From positions 1-64,000 of the forward strand of contig CALRTY020000018.1 in the NCBI GenBank assembly GCA_943371245.1: DNA of 64,000 nucleotides, given 5' to 3'. This document shows, piece by piece, positions 9,068-17,423 of this stretch. The number at the start of each line of letters is the position of its first letter. Position 1 is the stretch's first letter. The notes beneath the pieces were generated by a model, which saw only the letters and a list, made by a program, of their open reading frames with translations, was not told where the DNA came from and ran no database searches. This DNA is from UBA5018 sp947463165. GTDB lineage: Bacteria > Cyanobacteriota > Cyanobacteriia > PCC-6307 > Cyanobiaceae. The position numbers and the translations under genes were made by a program.

Positions 9068-10522
9068 CTAGCTTGCCGGGGTCGAGGGCACAATCAAGCC
9101 CACCAGCCTGTTGCGCAGCTCGGCGGTGAGGGCAGCCACCCCGGCGCGGCGATCGGCGCGGTAGGCGGCCAGGCGCGGAGCAATGGCCAGGGGCTCGCCG
9201 ATGTGCACTACCGCCCGGCGGGGTCCCAGGCGCGGCCGCCTGGCCGGGTTGGATCCTTTGATGCGAGCCATGGTGTCCCACAGGATTAGAAGGGTGTCGG
9301 CGAAGCGTTCCTGGCTGGGGTGGTCTTTCACGTAGCGTCCGCTTACCGCCACGAAGGATTCCACCAGGCGCATGTGCCAGAGCTGCCGCTCTGTTTCCTC
9401 CGCCCAGCGGTCGGCCAGGCCTCGATCCAGGGCGCTGGCTCCGGCTGGGCCGCCAACCTCAGAATTTTTGCCAGCTTCGGAATGGTTGCCAACAGCAGAT
9501 TTGTTACTAACTTCAGAATGGTTGCCAGGTGCGGGGTAGAGGCGATCCCAGCCCGCCTGCTCCAGCCTTAGGCAGCGCTCGCCCACACCGCCGTGGGCCT
9601 TCACCCCAAGCGAATGCTCCACCAGGGCCAAGACCTCCTCCATCAGCAGGTTCAGACGTACGCCTAGCTGGTCGTTGGCATCTGGCAGTGGTTCTGGCAC
9701 CGATTCGGTGGCTGTTTTAGGCAGGCGGGCGGTGGCGTTCTTCTCCAGGGGCAGGTGATAGGCATCCCGGTAGAAGCCTTCCATGCGGCTGAGGATTATT
9801 TCGGCGAGCCTGAATAGGCGCCCGTAGAGCCTTTCTGGATCGAGTGAATGGTCTGAGCTGGCGGGCAGGCCCCCATCCGCCTCCAACTGGTTGAGCAGGG
9901 CCTCGATGGCTGGCCACACAGGCTTGGTGAATCTGTATTGCAGGCCGATCGGCAGCAGCTCGGTGGCCTCCGGGCGGCCGGCCCGGTCGAGGTCGTCTGC
10001 GGTCCAGAGGGCCAGCTGGGCTACCCCTGGCTCCAGGGGACTGATCGCTTCGTTGTGGCCGTTGGTGGCCCCCTCCGGCGCCACCGCAAAGGGGTGGGGA
10101 CCAGCCAGCAGCAGGGCGCGGGCGGTGCGCAGGGCGGGCAGGTCGAGCTTGCTGCGCTGGATCGAGCAGCCGCCGAGCCGGGACAGCAGCCAGCCCACCC
10201 AGGCGCCAGCCCAGAGGGGAATGCCGCGGTCGAACAGGAACTGGGCGTGGGGGCGGGGGCGGCAGCTGCGGGCCAGTTCGCCCCAGAGCAGCTGGGCCAT
10301 CACCGCCGGATCATCCAGGCTGGGGTGGCGGAAGGCCAGCAGCAGCCGGCTTTGACCGGTCTGGAACCGCTCCATGGCCCACTGCAGCCGCTCGATTCCC
10401 TTCACCTGGATCCCCTGGATGCCACTGCTGCGCAGCCATAGGGGCAGCAGCAGCCGGGCCCCGAACAACACCCGGCGGTCGAGTCGGGGCGGGATGAACT
10501 CCAGGGGGGCGGCGTTTGGCAT
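9068..10522 (-). CDS. 1-acyl-glycerol-3-phosphate acyltransferase family protein
   Basis: The 484-aa protein carries the PlsC/LPLAT hallmark H-x4-D as FRHPSLDDP (His near residue 66) and a PEGATNG block near 157, equivalent to the EGT substrate motif. Such enzymes move an acyl chain onto lysophosphatidate or a related acceptor at the inner membrane. The protein is about twice the length of a minimal PlsC. The C-terminal half (about 230-484) has no motif I recognise and contains a short Asn/Ser/Glu repeat (NHSEVSNKS, NHSEAGKNSE) that looks like slippage. The start is the ATG at 10522. It stands alone, convergent with the PhoD gene. The acceptor could be a phospholipid, glycolipid or another lipid. 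Confidence 0.75.
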   Translation of the reverse strand: MPNAAPLEFIPPRLDRRVLFGARLLLPLWLRSSGIQGIQVKGIERLQWAMERFQTGQSRLLLAFRHPSLDDPAVMAQLLWGELARSCRPRPHAQFLFDRGIPLWAGAWVGWLLSRLGGCSIQRSKLDLPALRTARALLLAGPHPFAVAPEGATNGHNEAISPLEPGVAQLALWTADDLDRAGRPEATELLPIGLQYRFTKPVWPAIEALLNQLEADGGLPASSDHSLDPERLYGRLFRLAEIILSRMEGFYRDAYHLPLEKNATARLPKTATESVPEPLPDANDQLGVRLNLLMEEVLALVEHSLGVKAHGGVGERCLRLEQAGWDRLYPAPGNHSEVSNKSAVGNHSEAGKNSEVGGPAGASALDRGLADRWAEETERQLWHMRLVESFVAVSGRYVKDHPSQERFADTLLILWDTMARIKGSNPARRPRLGPRRAVVHIGEPLAIAPRLAAYRADRRAGVAALTAELRNRLVGLIVPSTPAS

Positions 10523-10650
10523 GGGCGGTGGCTAAGGGGGCGTGATCGGCATCAACTACAGGAGAGCCCACCACTGTTCTCTATTATTAATCACCATCCA
10601 CCACTATTGGGCAAATAGGCTGTTAATCGTTGGCATTATCTGGTTTCCTG

Positions 10651-10763
10651 AGCCTCCTAAGGAAGCTCAGGAAAACCCGAGCAACGCCCAGTGGAGCCCT
10701 GACGCTGCAAGCGATCTCATCTGGCTGCAGCAGTGAAGTGGCGGTTGTTCTGAGACTCCTAAA
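10651..10763 (+). repeat. Dispersed ~105-bp palindromic element, copy A
   Basis: It starts CTAAGGAAGCTCAGG and ends TTCTGAGACTCCTAA, with the core GGAGCCCTGACGCTGCAA. It is the same element as copies at 15990, 22528, 52863 and 57284, in direct orientation. The 14 bases before it resemble an inverted copy of its own end, making a local palindrome at 10642-10677. Confidence 0.75.
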
Positions 10764-11711
10764 TTGCCTCAGCCTCGGCTGCGGTGGGCCATGGATAAAG
10801 TGCCGCTTTGCCGCCTTGTCGCTATTGAGCGGTGTGCAATAGCGTAGTTATCTCCTGTTGATTAGCAAGATGATGTGTTTGATGGATCATGCCATGGGGA
10901 ATTCCTGGCCGCTGCTCAGTGGTGGATGTTGCTATTGTTATATCCGGTAAGATGGCGAGACAATTTTTTGAAAGCTCGGGTAGAAATGGCTGTCTAGCTG
11001 TTATTCGCTGGTGGGTGAGAATCTGATCCTGGATGTGCGGAAAGCTCAAATCTAGTTCGATGTTTATAATGAGCATGGGGGCGTAAGGTCAGCTCGATAA
11101 ATCCCAGATCTCACTGACCTCACTGACCTCGCTGATCTCACGGGTCTCATGATGGGTGAAGCCTATTGGCGAATTGTCTGCCCTTGATCCGCGGAACTCG
11201 AATAATCGATTTTTTAGAGGTTTTCGCAATCTCGATTGAGGGTACCTCGGAAATCACAAATTCCGCTTATCTCGTGATCCAATACCTGTTGCAGCGACTG
11301 GCTTTGCTTTGGCTCTCGCGAGCCGAAAGGGCTTTTCGAGGTGTCCTTGATTGAATGTTAGTTCAAAGTGGAGCCATGTTGAATATGCACTAAACTGAAA
11401 TGACGCTAGATTGGGGTGACGCTAGATTGAAGTGACGCTTGATAAAGATGGTCTGGCGTGAACCTGCTCCTATGGGCAAGAGTGCCAGGTGAATGGCGGT
11501 GATATGGGAAAGCTGTGCCCCGCAAAAGCAAAGCGAAGTACCACGGCACGGCCTGCTGTTCAGCAAAGCAGCCTTCCACCCTAGCCACTCTTTTCAGGAT
11601 ATTGGGTGAAAAATGCCTTATGTGAAAAAACATGGCAATTTCCGTGGTGAAACAGAAGGTTTCTCTGGCTTGTTGGATAGCCTTGTCCGGTTGAACTTGC
11701 TCAATTACGCG
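10764..11711. other. Long spacer without a convincing gene
   Basis: About 950 bp of lower GC content than the flanks. Short ORFs on both strands have no recognisable motif. It holds short tandem repeats near 11108-11149 (units around TCACTGACC) and at 11401-11448. The promoter of the following secreted protein should lie in its last part. I see nothing else that can be named. Confidence 0.5.
11401..11448. repeat. Three 16-bp tandem units (TGACGCTAGATTGRRG)
   Basis: Consecutive units TGACGCTAGATTGGGG, TGACGCTAGATTGAAG and TGACGCTTGATAAAGA stand about 260 bp upstream of the secreted protein gene at 11712. Confidence 0.8.
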
Positions 11712-12338
11712 ATGAAATCCTCCCCGGCTCTGGTTGCCGCCCTTGCCGTCGCTGGCCTAGTTGCGTTAAGTCCCTCTAATGCTCTAGCCCAGTCGTCTCC
11801 GGACTGTCCGGCGATCAAGGCCACCGTGTTGAAGCCGTCGGCCATCAGCGAAGCAGAGGTGCTTGCGGCGCAAAAAGGCTGGGGCGAAGCATTGGTGGCG
11901 ATTTCCACCACCTACGACAAGAATGAAAAAGATGGCAAATATGACCAGGCAGCGGCTAAAGAGCTGGCTGGGAAGGTAATAGATAGCGCCTATGGCTACA
12001 ACATTGGCCCGGTGCTGTTCAAGCCAACCCTTACTACTGTCCCCCAGACTTTCCGCACCACCCGCGCCGGAGCCCTGGCATACTTTGTTGGTGGCGATCC
12101 TGCCTTCCCCGGTGATACTGGCTTCGCCTTGAAGGGCTGGAGAAAAGTTAATATTTGCAATGCGGCAATTTTTATTGATCAAGATAGTGCCAGCACCATG
12201 GGCAAAGTAATGATCACCAACAAGAATGGTGAGGTAACTACTGTCGACAAGACATGGACCTTCGTTAAGGATGCCTCCGGCAAGCTTCGGATCATGGTGC
12301 ACCATTCTTCCCTCCCCTATGTAGCCGCAAAGGGTTGA
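11712..12338 (+). CDS. Periplasmic NTF2/SnoaL-like protein
   Basis: The frame is open from 11613, but the ATG at 11712 gives a clean signal peptide: MKSS, a hydrophobic stretch of about 18 residues and a cleavage site after ALA. The mature part of about 180 aa resembles a secreted SnoaL/DUF4440-type cone fold: a helical first half (AAQKGWGEALVAIS), then a block FKPTLTTVPQTFRTT, then strands ending MVHHSSLPY. Such domains often bind small ligands, and catalytic assignments in this group are unreliable. It is monocistronic between long spacers. The export call is firm; the function is unknown. Confidence 0.7.
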   Translation: MKSSPALVAALAVAGLVALSPSNALAQSSPDCPAIKATVLKPSAISEAEVLAAQKGWGEALVAISTTYDKNEKDGKYDQAAAKELAGKVIDSAYGYNIGPVLFKPTLTTVPQTFRTTRAGALAYFVGGDPAFPGDTGFALKGWRKVNICNAAIFIDQDSASTMGKVMITNKNGEVTTVDKTWTFVKDASGKLRIMVHHSSLPYVAAKG

Positions 12339-12500
12339 TATATGTTTTGCCTGTACTGCTAAGACTGGTCGGTCGCTGCTGCCCCTGATATGGAGAGCCT
12401 GATCTAACGCCCCTGCGTTAAAGTTGGCAATTAGGGCTGGCCGGCCATGGGTTCAGTTAGCGATGAGTTCGGCTGGTGATCAGCTCGGCTGGCTAGGAAG

Positions 12501-13181
12501 GTGAACCCCCCGATGCCGCCGGGCCAGATACCGATGAGCCCATTGCCGCTGAGCCCATTGGATTTGCAGCAGCTGTTGCCCGCCCTGCGCTCGCCCTTGG
12601 GGGCGCTGCTGTTCATTCCCCTCTACGCCCTCTGGGTAACCCTGCTGCTGCCTGGTGTATGGGCCTCCATGCTGGCCGGCGCCCTCTACGGCACCTGGTG
12701 GGGCAGCCTGGTGGTGTTTGTGGGGGCCTGTCTCGGCGCCGAGGCCGCCTTCCTATTGGGGCGTAGCTGGCTGCGCAACTGGGCCAGGCGCCGACTAGCG
12801 GCCCTGCCCAAGCTGCAGGCCGTGGAACAGGCCGTGAGCCGCGAAGGCCTGCGGCTGGTGCTGCTCACCCGCCTGTCGCCGGCCTTTCCCTTCAGCTTGC
12901 TGAACCTGGCCTATGGGCTCAGCGAGGTGAGCCTGCGCGATTACAGCCTGGGTCTGCTGGGCATCCTGCCGGGCACTGTTTTGTTCTGTGCCCTAGGGGC
13001 CTTTGCCGGCGACGTGGCCCGCTTCCCCGAGGTGCTCGCCGGCAAGGCCGATCTCGGCACCTGGGCCCTGCGCATTGTCGGCCTGCTGGCCACCCTGGCC
13101 ACCGTGGTGTTGGTGGGCCGTGCCGCCCGGCAGGCGCTGCAAATCCCGCCGGGAGAGCAGGGGCAGCCGGGCTCAGATTGA
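12501..13181 (+). CDS. TVP38/TMEM64 (DedA-like) membrane protein
   Basis: A 226-aa polytopic protein with about five hydrophobic segments. The signature is the SNARE-associated Golgi/TVP38 pattern: SMLAGALYG near residue 56, a Gly-rich GACLGAEAAFLLGR helix, and LLTRLSPAFPFSLLNLAYG near 120, the re-entrant loop characteristic of the family. Bacterial members are linked to lipid scrambling and membrane homeostasis. The listed start is a GTG; in-frame ATGs at 12513 and 12534 are alternatives and the N-terminal Pro-rich dozen residues are not diagnostic. Its stop codon lies within the first unit of a tandem repeat. Confidence 0.85.
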   Translation: MNPPMPPGQIPMSPLPLSPLDLQQLLPALRSPLGALLFIPLYALWVTLLLPGVWASMLAGALYGTWWGSLVVFVGACLGAEAAFLLGRSWLRNWARRRLAALPKLQAVEQAVSREGLRLVLLTRLSPAFPFSLLNLAYGLSEVSLRDYSLGLLGILPGTVLFCALGAFAGDVARFPEVLAGKADLGTWALRIVGLLATLATVVLVGRAARQALQIPPGEQGQPGSD

Positions 13182-13287
13182 GATCAAATTTAGTTAAAGT
13201 CGAGATCAAACTGAGCTCAAGTTGAGATCAAACTGGGCTCAAGTTGGGCTCAAGCTGAGCACGGTTTGAGATAAAGTCAAGATCAGG
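13178..13287. repeat. Degenerate 22-bp tandem repeat starting at a stop codon
   Basis: Five units around TTGAGATCAAACTGGGCTC begin with the bases overlapping the TVP38 stop codon (13179-13181) and fill the spacer. The third unit is the cleanest and the outer ones have drifted. Confidence 0.8.
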
Positions 13288-13465
13288 GTTTGGGTGGGCT
13301 TTGGTTGATATCTGGCAGGAGCCAGTCCCTCAGCGCCGCGATTGCCACAAACCAGGCCAGTCTCAGCCGGGCCAGCCAGCCGCAGTGGGCCGCCAGCTCT
13401 TGATACTTGGCCCGGCCACAGGCCGTCTTGATGCAGGCCGGTATTGAACTTTGCAGGGGGTCCAT
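13283..13465 (-). CDS. Small conserved-looking hypothetical protein
   Basis: From ATG 13465 this gives 60 aa beginning MDPLQSSIPACIKTACGR, with a central hydrophobic/Trp segment (LRLAWFVAIAALRDWLLP). A longer in-frame start exists at 13504. The composition looks protein-like (amphipathic, two Cys, two Trp) rather than like an antisense shadow, and it occupies an otherwise empty spacer of about 460 bp. I recognise no family. It could be a small membrane-associated protein. Confidence 0.4.
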   Translation of the reverse strand: MDPLQSSIPACIKTACGRAKYQELAAHCGWLARLRLAWFVAIAALRDWLLPDINQSPPKP

Positions 13466-13648
13466 GGTCAAAATCCGTAGGAATGATTGATTGATCTGGG
13501 GCAAGCAAAGCTCAGAAGAACAAGCGCTTGGGGGTTAACGGCAGCGGGGGCTAACGACACAGGGGACTAAAGGGCCTGGCGCGAAGGGGATTCTGGTTTT
13601 ATCGGCGAAGGGGACTCTGGTTTGATCAGCACCGGAGCTTTTTAGCGC

Positions 13649-15778
13649 CTATTTCTCCGCCAGCAGCTGCAGCAGGCCCGCCTCATCGATCACCGGCAAC
13701 CCGAGGCCCTGGGCTTTAACCAGCTTGCTGCCCGCCTCCACGCCGGCCACCACATAGCTGGTTTTGCGACTCACCGAGGCGATCACCTTGCCGCCTGCCG
13801 CCTCGATCAGGGCCTGGGCCTGGCTGCGGCTCAGCGATGGCAGGCTGCCGGTGAGCACGAAGCTGAGGCCGGCCAGCTGGGGGGCAGCAGCGTTGGCGGC
13901 GCCTGGCTCCGGCTCGGGCGCCGCCAGGGAGAAGCCTAGCCGCCGCAACTGCTCCAGCAACTGTTGGTTGGCGGGGGTAGCCAGCCATTGCTGCAGCGAC
14001 TGCACGATTTCGCCGCCGATGCCATGCACCGCGGTGATCGATTCCGGCGCTTCCCGGGCGGCGGCGGTCAGGGCCTCGGCGCTGGTGAAGGTCCGCGCCA
14101 GGGCCTTGGCGCTCACCTCGCCCACGTGATGTATGCCCAGGCCGTAGAGCTGGCGATGCCAGGGCTGTTGCCGGGAAGCGGCCAGCGCCTCCAGCAGATT
14201 CTGGGCAGACCTGGGGCCCATGCGCTCCAGGCTGGCCAGCAGCGCCCCGTCGAGGCCATAGATATCGGCGATGGAGGCCACCAGCCCCCGATCCACCAGC
14301 TGCTCGATCAACTTGCTACCCAGCCCCTCCACGTCCAGGGCCCCCTTGCTCACCCAGTGGCGCAGGGCGCCCCGCAGGATCGCCGGGCAGCTGCTGTTCA
14401 CGCAGCGGGTGGCCGCCTCGCCCTCCTCCCGCACCAGCTGCGATCCACATTCCGGGCAGATGGGCGGCAGCTCAGCCCGCTGGGCGGCGGCGGGCCGCAG
14501 TTCGGTGAGCACCCGCACCACCTCGGGGATGATCTCGCCGGCCTTGCGCACCACGATCGTGTCGCCCAGGTGCAGGTCGAGCTCCGCCAGCCGATCGGCG
14601 TTGTGCAGGGTGGCCCGGCTAACGCTGGTGCCCGCCAGCTGCACGGGGGCAAATTCGGCCACTGGGGTCACCACCCCCGTGCGCCCCACCTGGTAGCTGA
14701 GCCGCAGCAGGCGGCTGGGGGCCTCCTCGGCCGGATATTTGAGCGCTATCGCCCAGCGCGGTGCCTTCTGGGTGAAGCCGGCGGCATCCTGCAGGCGCAG
14801 ATCGTTCAGCTTCACCACCACCCCATCGGTGGCATAGGCCAGCTGCTTGCGCCGTTCATCCCAGGCGGCGAAGAAGTCGGCCACCGCCTCCAGATTTGGC
14901 AGCAGCTCGGCGTTGGGGTTGACCCGGAAGCCCACTGCCTCCAGCCAGCGCAGGCTCTCCCATTGGCTGCGGGGCAGCGGCGGATCTCCAGCAGCCGGCT
15001 GCCACTGGGGCGGGAGATGCAGGGTGTAGGCGAAGAAATCCAGGCGCCGGGCCGCCACCACCTTTGGATCCAGTTGCCGCAGGGTGCCGGCGCAGGCGTT
15101 GCGGGGGTTGGCGAAGAGGGCCTCGTCGCGGGCCTGGCGCTCCCGGTTGATGGCCGCAAAGCTGGCGTCGGGAATCAAGGCCTCGCCGCGCACCTCCAGC
15201 CAGGGGGGGGGCTCGGCCAGCTGCAGCCGCAGCGGCACGCTCTGGATCGTGCGCACGTTGGTTGTGATCTCCTCCCCCCGCTCGCCATCGCCGCGGGTGG
15301 CGGCCCGCACCAGCAGGCCCCGCTCGTAGCTGAGGGCCAGGGCGTTGCCGTCAATTTTCAGTTCGCCCACCATCGCCAGGGCCGGCGGCGGCTCACCGGG
15401 GCTCGGCTCCCGGTCGAGCACCTTCAGCAGCCGGCCATACCAACCAGCTAATTCCTCGCTGTTAAAGGCATTGTCGAGGCTGAGCAGGCCAAGGCGATGC
15501 TCCACCTCCTGGAAGCCCTCGGACGGCTTGTCGCCCACCCGCTGGGTGGGGCTGTCGGCGCTGCGCAGCTCCGGGTGGGCCTGCTCCAGCTCCAGCAGCT
15601 CCCGATACAGCCGGTCGTAGACTGGATCTTCCATCACCGGCGCATCGAGCACGTAGTAGGCGTGGGCGGCGCGGTTGAGCAGATCTCGCAATTCAGCTGC
15701 CCTTTGCCCCTCAGCGCTGGCTTGGTTAGGGGGGCTGGAGGCGGGGCTCAAGGGGAGGTGCTCGCGGGGGGAAATCAC
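13649..15778 (-). CDS. ligA: NAD-dependent DNA ligase
   Basis: A 709-aa LigA that seals nicks during replication and repair. Domain Ia is seen at AHAYYVLDAPVMEDPVYD. The adenylation lysine lies in ELKIDGNA near residue 138; the family usually has KIDGLA or KIDGVA, so Asn after Gly is slightly unusual. The OB domain follows, then a four-Cys zinc finger (CPECGSQ near 439, CVNSSCPA near 460), helix-hairpin-helix repeats (about 480-600) and a C-terminal BRCT domain (GLSFVLTGSLPSLSRSQA, about 630-709). Translation starts at a GTG preceding ISPREHL. The full-length family size shows an intact gene. It is flanked upstream by a degenerate tandem repeat. Confidence 0.97.
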   Translation of the reverse strand: MISPREHLPLSPASSPPNQASAEGQRAAELRDLLNRAAHAYYVLDAPVMEDPVYDRLYRELLELEQAHPELRSADSPTQRVGDKPSEGFQEVEHRLGLLSLDNAFNSEELAGWYGRLLKVLDREPSPGEPPPALAMVGELKIDGNALALSYERGLLVRAATRGDGERGEEITTNVRTIQSVPLRLQLAEPPPWLEVRGEALIPDASFAAINRERQARDEALFANPRNACAGTLRQLDPKVVAARRLDFFAYTLHLPPQWQPAAGDPPLPRSQWESLRWLEAVGFRVNPNAELLPNLEAVADFFAAWDERRKQLAYATDGVVVKLNDLRLQDAAGFTQKAPRWAIALKYPAEEAPSRLLRLSYQVGRTGVVTPVAEFAPVQLAGTSVSRATLHNADRLAELDLHLGDTIVVRKAGEIIPEVVRVLTELRPAAAQRAELPPICPECGSQLVREEGEAATRCVNSSCPAILRGALRHWVSKGALDVEGLGSKLIEQLVDRGLVASIADIYGLDGALLASLERMGPRSAQNLLEALAASRQQPWHRQLYGLGIHHVGEVSAKALARTFTSAEALTAAAREAPESITAVHGIGGEIVQSLQQWLATPANQQLLEQLRRLGFSLAAPEPEPGAANAAAPQLAGLSFVLTGSLPSLSRSQAQALIEAAGGKVIASVSRKTSYVVAGVEAGSKLVKAQGLGLPVIDEAGLLQLLAEK

Positions 15779-15783
15779 TGTCT

Positions 15784-15989
15784 AGGCCCTGTAGATGGCC
15801 AGGCGATAGGGAGGGCTAGGCGCTATGGCTGGCTAGTCGCTAGCGAGGCCTAGGCGTAGAGGAGGGCTAGCGGTATGGGGCTAGGCGCTATGGCTGGCCA
15901 GGCGTAATGGAGGGCTAGGCGTAATGGATTGCTCGATGCGATGGGGGGCTAGCTATATGAGCGCTAGGTGTTAGCGGCGCTAGGGAGAG
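15784..15989. repeat. Degenerate ~17-bp tandem repeat (GGCTAGGCG-type)
   Basis: About ten imperfect units around GGCTAGGCGCTATGG or GGCTAGGCGTAATGG fill the spacer from just beyond the ligA start to element copy C. No gene fits here. Confidence 0.75.
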
Positions 15990-16096
15990 CTAGGGAAGCT
16001 CTGCTCAACCGCCATTTTTCTCCCAGGCCAGCTGGAAGCCATTGCGGCATCATGGCTCCATGGGTCGTGGCTCGAGTTATTCAGAATTTCCCTAGG
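15990..16096 (-). repeat. Dispersed ~105-bp palindromic element, copy C
   Basis: It begins CTAGGGAAGCTCTG and ends CAGAATTTCCCTAG, with an internal GCCATTGCGGCATCA block shared with copy B. Its outer stem reads CTAGGG/CCCTAG where copy B has TTAAGG/CCTTAA, a paired change. Confidence 0.8.
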
Positions 16097-16100
16097 CGAT

Positions 16101-16529
16101 TCAGGCTGCGGCGGTTTTCCTGATTCGATCGATGCGCCATTGCTGATCGAGTTTCACGAAGGTGAAGTCGAGCGGCAATTCTTCGCTGCCATCACTCTTG
16201 AGCTTCACGGTGAGAATTAATTGGTTTTCCTCCAGGCGGGGCCGACCCGATTTGAGGTTGCGGTATTTGTTCAGCTTCAGTTCCACCAGGAAGCGGATGA
16301 ACTGGGTGCGGGTGACGTGGCTGCGGTAGTTCTTGGTGGTGAGCAGATAGGCCCCATCCACCTGGCCACTGGCCACCTGGGTGAAGAACTGCTTGATCAG
16401 CGGATTGATGCCCCGGGCGCTGAGCACGAGCTTCACCGCCGAGATCGTCCAGTAGAGGAGCAGGGCGCTGGCACCGGCCAGCAGGGCCTTGCCGCCGATG
16501 TCACGGACGAGTACCCAGTCCATCTCCAT
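16101..16529 (-). CDS. Membrane-anchored conserved protein with NTF2-like tail
   Basis: The frame is open much further upstream, but that part lies antisense to the SprT gene and looks like a shadow. The ATG at 16529 (or 16523) gives about 142 aa. One N-terminal transmembrane helix (KALLAGASALLLYWTISAVK) is followed by a soluble domain with FFTQVASGQVDGAYLLTT and, at the end, DFTFVKLDQQWRIDRI, the layout of DUF4864/DUF4019-like NTF2 folds tethered to the membrane. Function is unknown. It is divergent from the sprT-like gene with about 125 bp between the two starts. Confidence 0.65.
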   Translation of the reverse strand: MEMDWVLVRDIGGKALLAGASALLLYWTISAVKLVLSARGINPLIKQFFTQVASGQVDGAYLLTTKNYRSHVTRTQFIRFLVELKLNKYRNLKSGRPRLEENQLILTVKLKSDGSEELPLDFTFVKLDQQWRIDRIRKTAAA

Positions 16530-16655
16530 TGCCTGTGACACTGCGATTCGACCCCTGAGTCTGACCGACTGCCCTCCCCCGCCGCGGCATCGCCGCCAAG
16601 CTCGGGATTCAGGCGGATCCGGCCAGAATGGCGCCGTTTCTACGCCCCCGCCGCG

Positions 16656-17243
16656 GTGCCCTTGGAGCCGCTGCTGCCCCTGTTTCATCGGCTCGATCGG
16701 GAGCACTTTGAGGGCAGCCTTGCCGCAACTAGCGCTCCCCCACTGGCGCTGCGCTGGAGCGATGGCCGCATGCGCCGCACTGCGGGTCTCTATCGCCGCG
16801 GCCGCGATGGCGCCGGCCGCGAATTTTGCGACATCGTGCTGTCCCGGCCGCTGCTCGAGACCCTGCCGCGCCAAGCCACCATCAGCACCCTCTGCCACGA
16901 AATGATCCACGCCTGGCTGGATCGGGTGCTGGGCCTGCGGGAGGTGCACGGCCCCAACTTCCGGGCCCGCATGGCGGCGATCAATGCCGCCCAGGCCGAG
17001 TTCCAGGTGACTGTGCGCCACCGCTATCCCCTGCCCGCCGACAGCCTGGGGCCAGGGCGCTGGATCGCCCGCTGCCCCAACTGCGGCATCAGCTCCCGCT
17101 ATCGCCGCCGGCTGCGCAACCTGGCCTGCCGGTTCTGCTGTGAACGGCTGCACGGCGGCCGCTGGCATGCCAGCTGTCTGCTCCAATTTGAATTGGTTCA
17201 AGGCGAATTGATCCAGGGCGAAGCCCCTGATGGCCTTTGCTGA
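16656..17243 (+). CDS. SprT-like zinc metalloprotease-family protein
   Basis: A 195-aa protein with the zincin motif CHEMIHAW (near residue 84) and a third ligand candidate in EVHGPNFRARM, as in SprT/Spartan domains. A C-terminal zinc ribbon is formed by CPNCG and CRFCC. Eukaryotic Spartan cleaves DNA-protein crosslinks; the bacterial role is not settled. The start is a GTG at 16656, because no ATG precedes the conserved region. The antisense strand is open here and produces a spurious extension of the upstream minus-strand gene. Confidence 0.8.
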   Translation: MPLEPLLPLFHRLDREHFEGSLAATSAPPLALRWSDGRMRRTAGLYRRGRDGAGREFCDIVLSRPLLETLPRQATISTLCHEMIHAWLDRVLGLREVHGPNFRARMAAINAAQAEFQVTVRHRYPLPADSLGPGRWIARCPNCGISSRYRRRLRNLACRFCCERLHGGRWHASCLLQFELVQGELIQGEAPDGLC

Positions 17244-17303
17244 GGGCGCCCCTGCCAACCCCTAGCGTCACCAGAGAGCGATTCGGCCTTGGTGGCGGTG
17301 GCG

Positions 17304-17402
17304 ATGGGCGTCTTTCTATGGAGCCTGGAATGGGCCGGCCTTGCCATCGCCCTGCTGGGCATGGGCCGGGAGCATTGGCTGGCGGCCCGGCGTCGCTGGT
17401 AA
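17304..17402 (+). CDS. Possible 32-aa single-span membrane peptide
   Basis: ATG 17304 to TAA 17402 encodes MGVFLWSLEWAGLAIALLGM followed by a basic tail (REHWLAARRRW). One hydrophobic span plus a positive tail is the form of many small cyanobacterial membrane peptides. In-frame GTG/TTG codons just upstream could extend it by up to five residues. It sits tightly between sprT-like and the next gene, 21 bp before its ATG. Real but unproven. Confidence 0.35.
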   Translation: MGVFLWSLEWAGLAIALLGMGREHWLAARRRW

Positions 17403-17423
17403 AGGCCTCGGTAGTTTTGTTCG

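Noticed and set aside
8941..9129. 62-aa frame directly after the PhoD-like gene
   Set aside because: No motif, and it overlaps the 3' end of the acyltransferase gene on the other strand.
13964..15451. 495-aa plus-strand frame across ligA
   Set aside because: It is antisense to an intact LigA with all motifs and has His/Gln/Gly-rich composition typical of a GC-rich shadow frame.
16530..17258. N-terminal 240 residues of the long minus-strand frame ending at 16101
   Set aside because: Antisense to the SprT-like gene; family-like sequence begins only at MEMDWVLVRD, so the start was placed at 16529.
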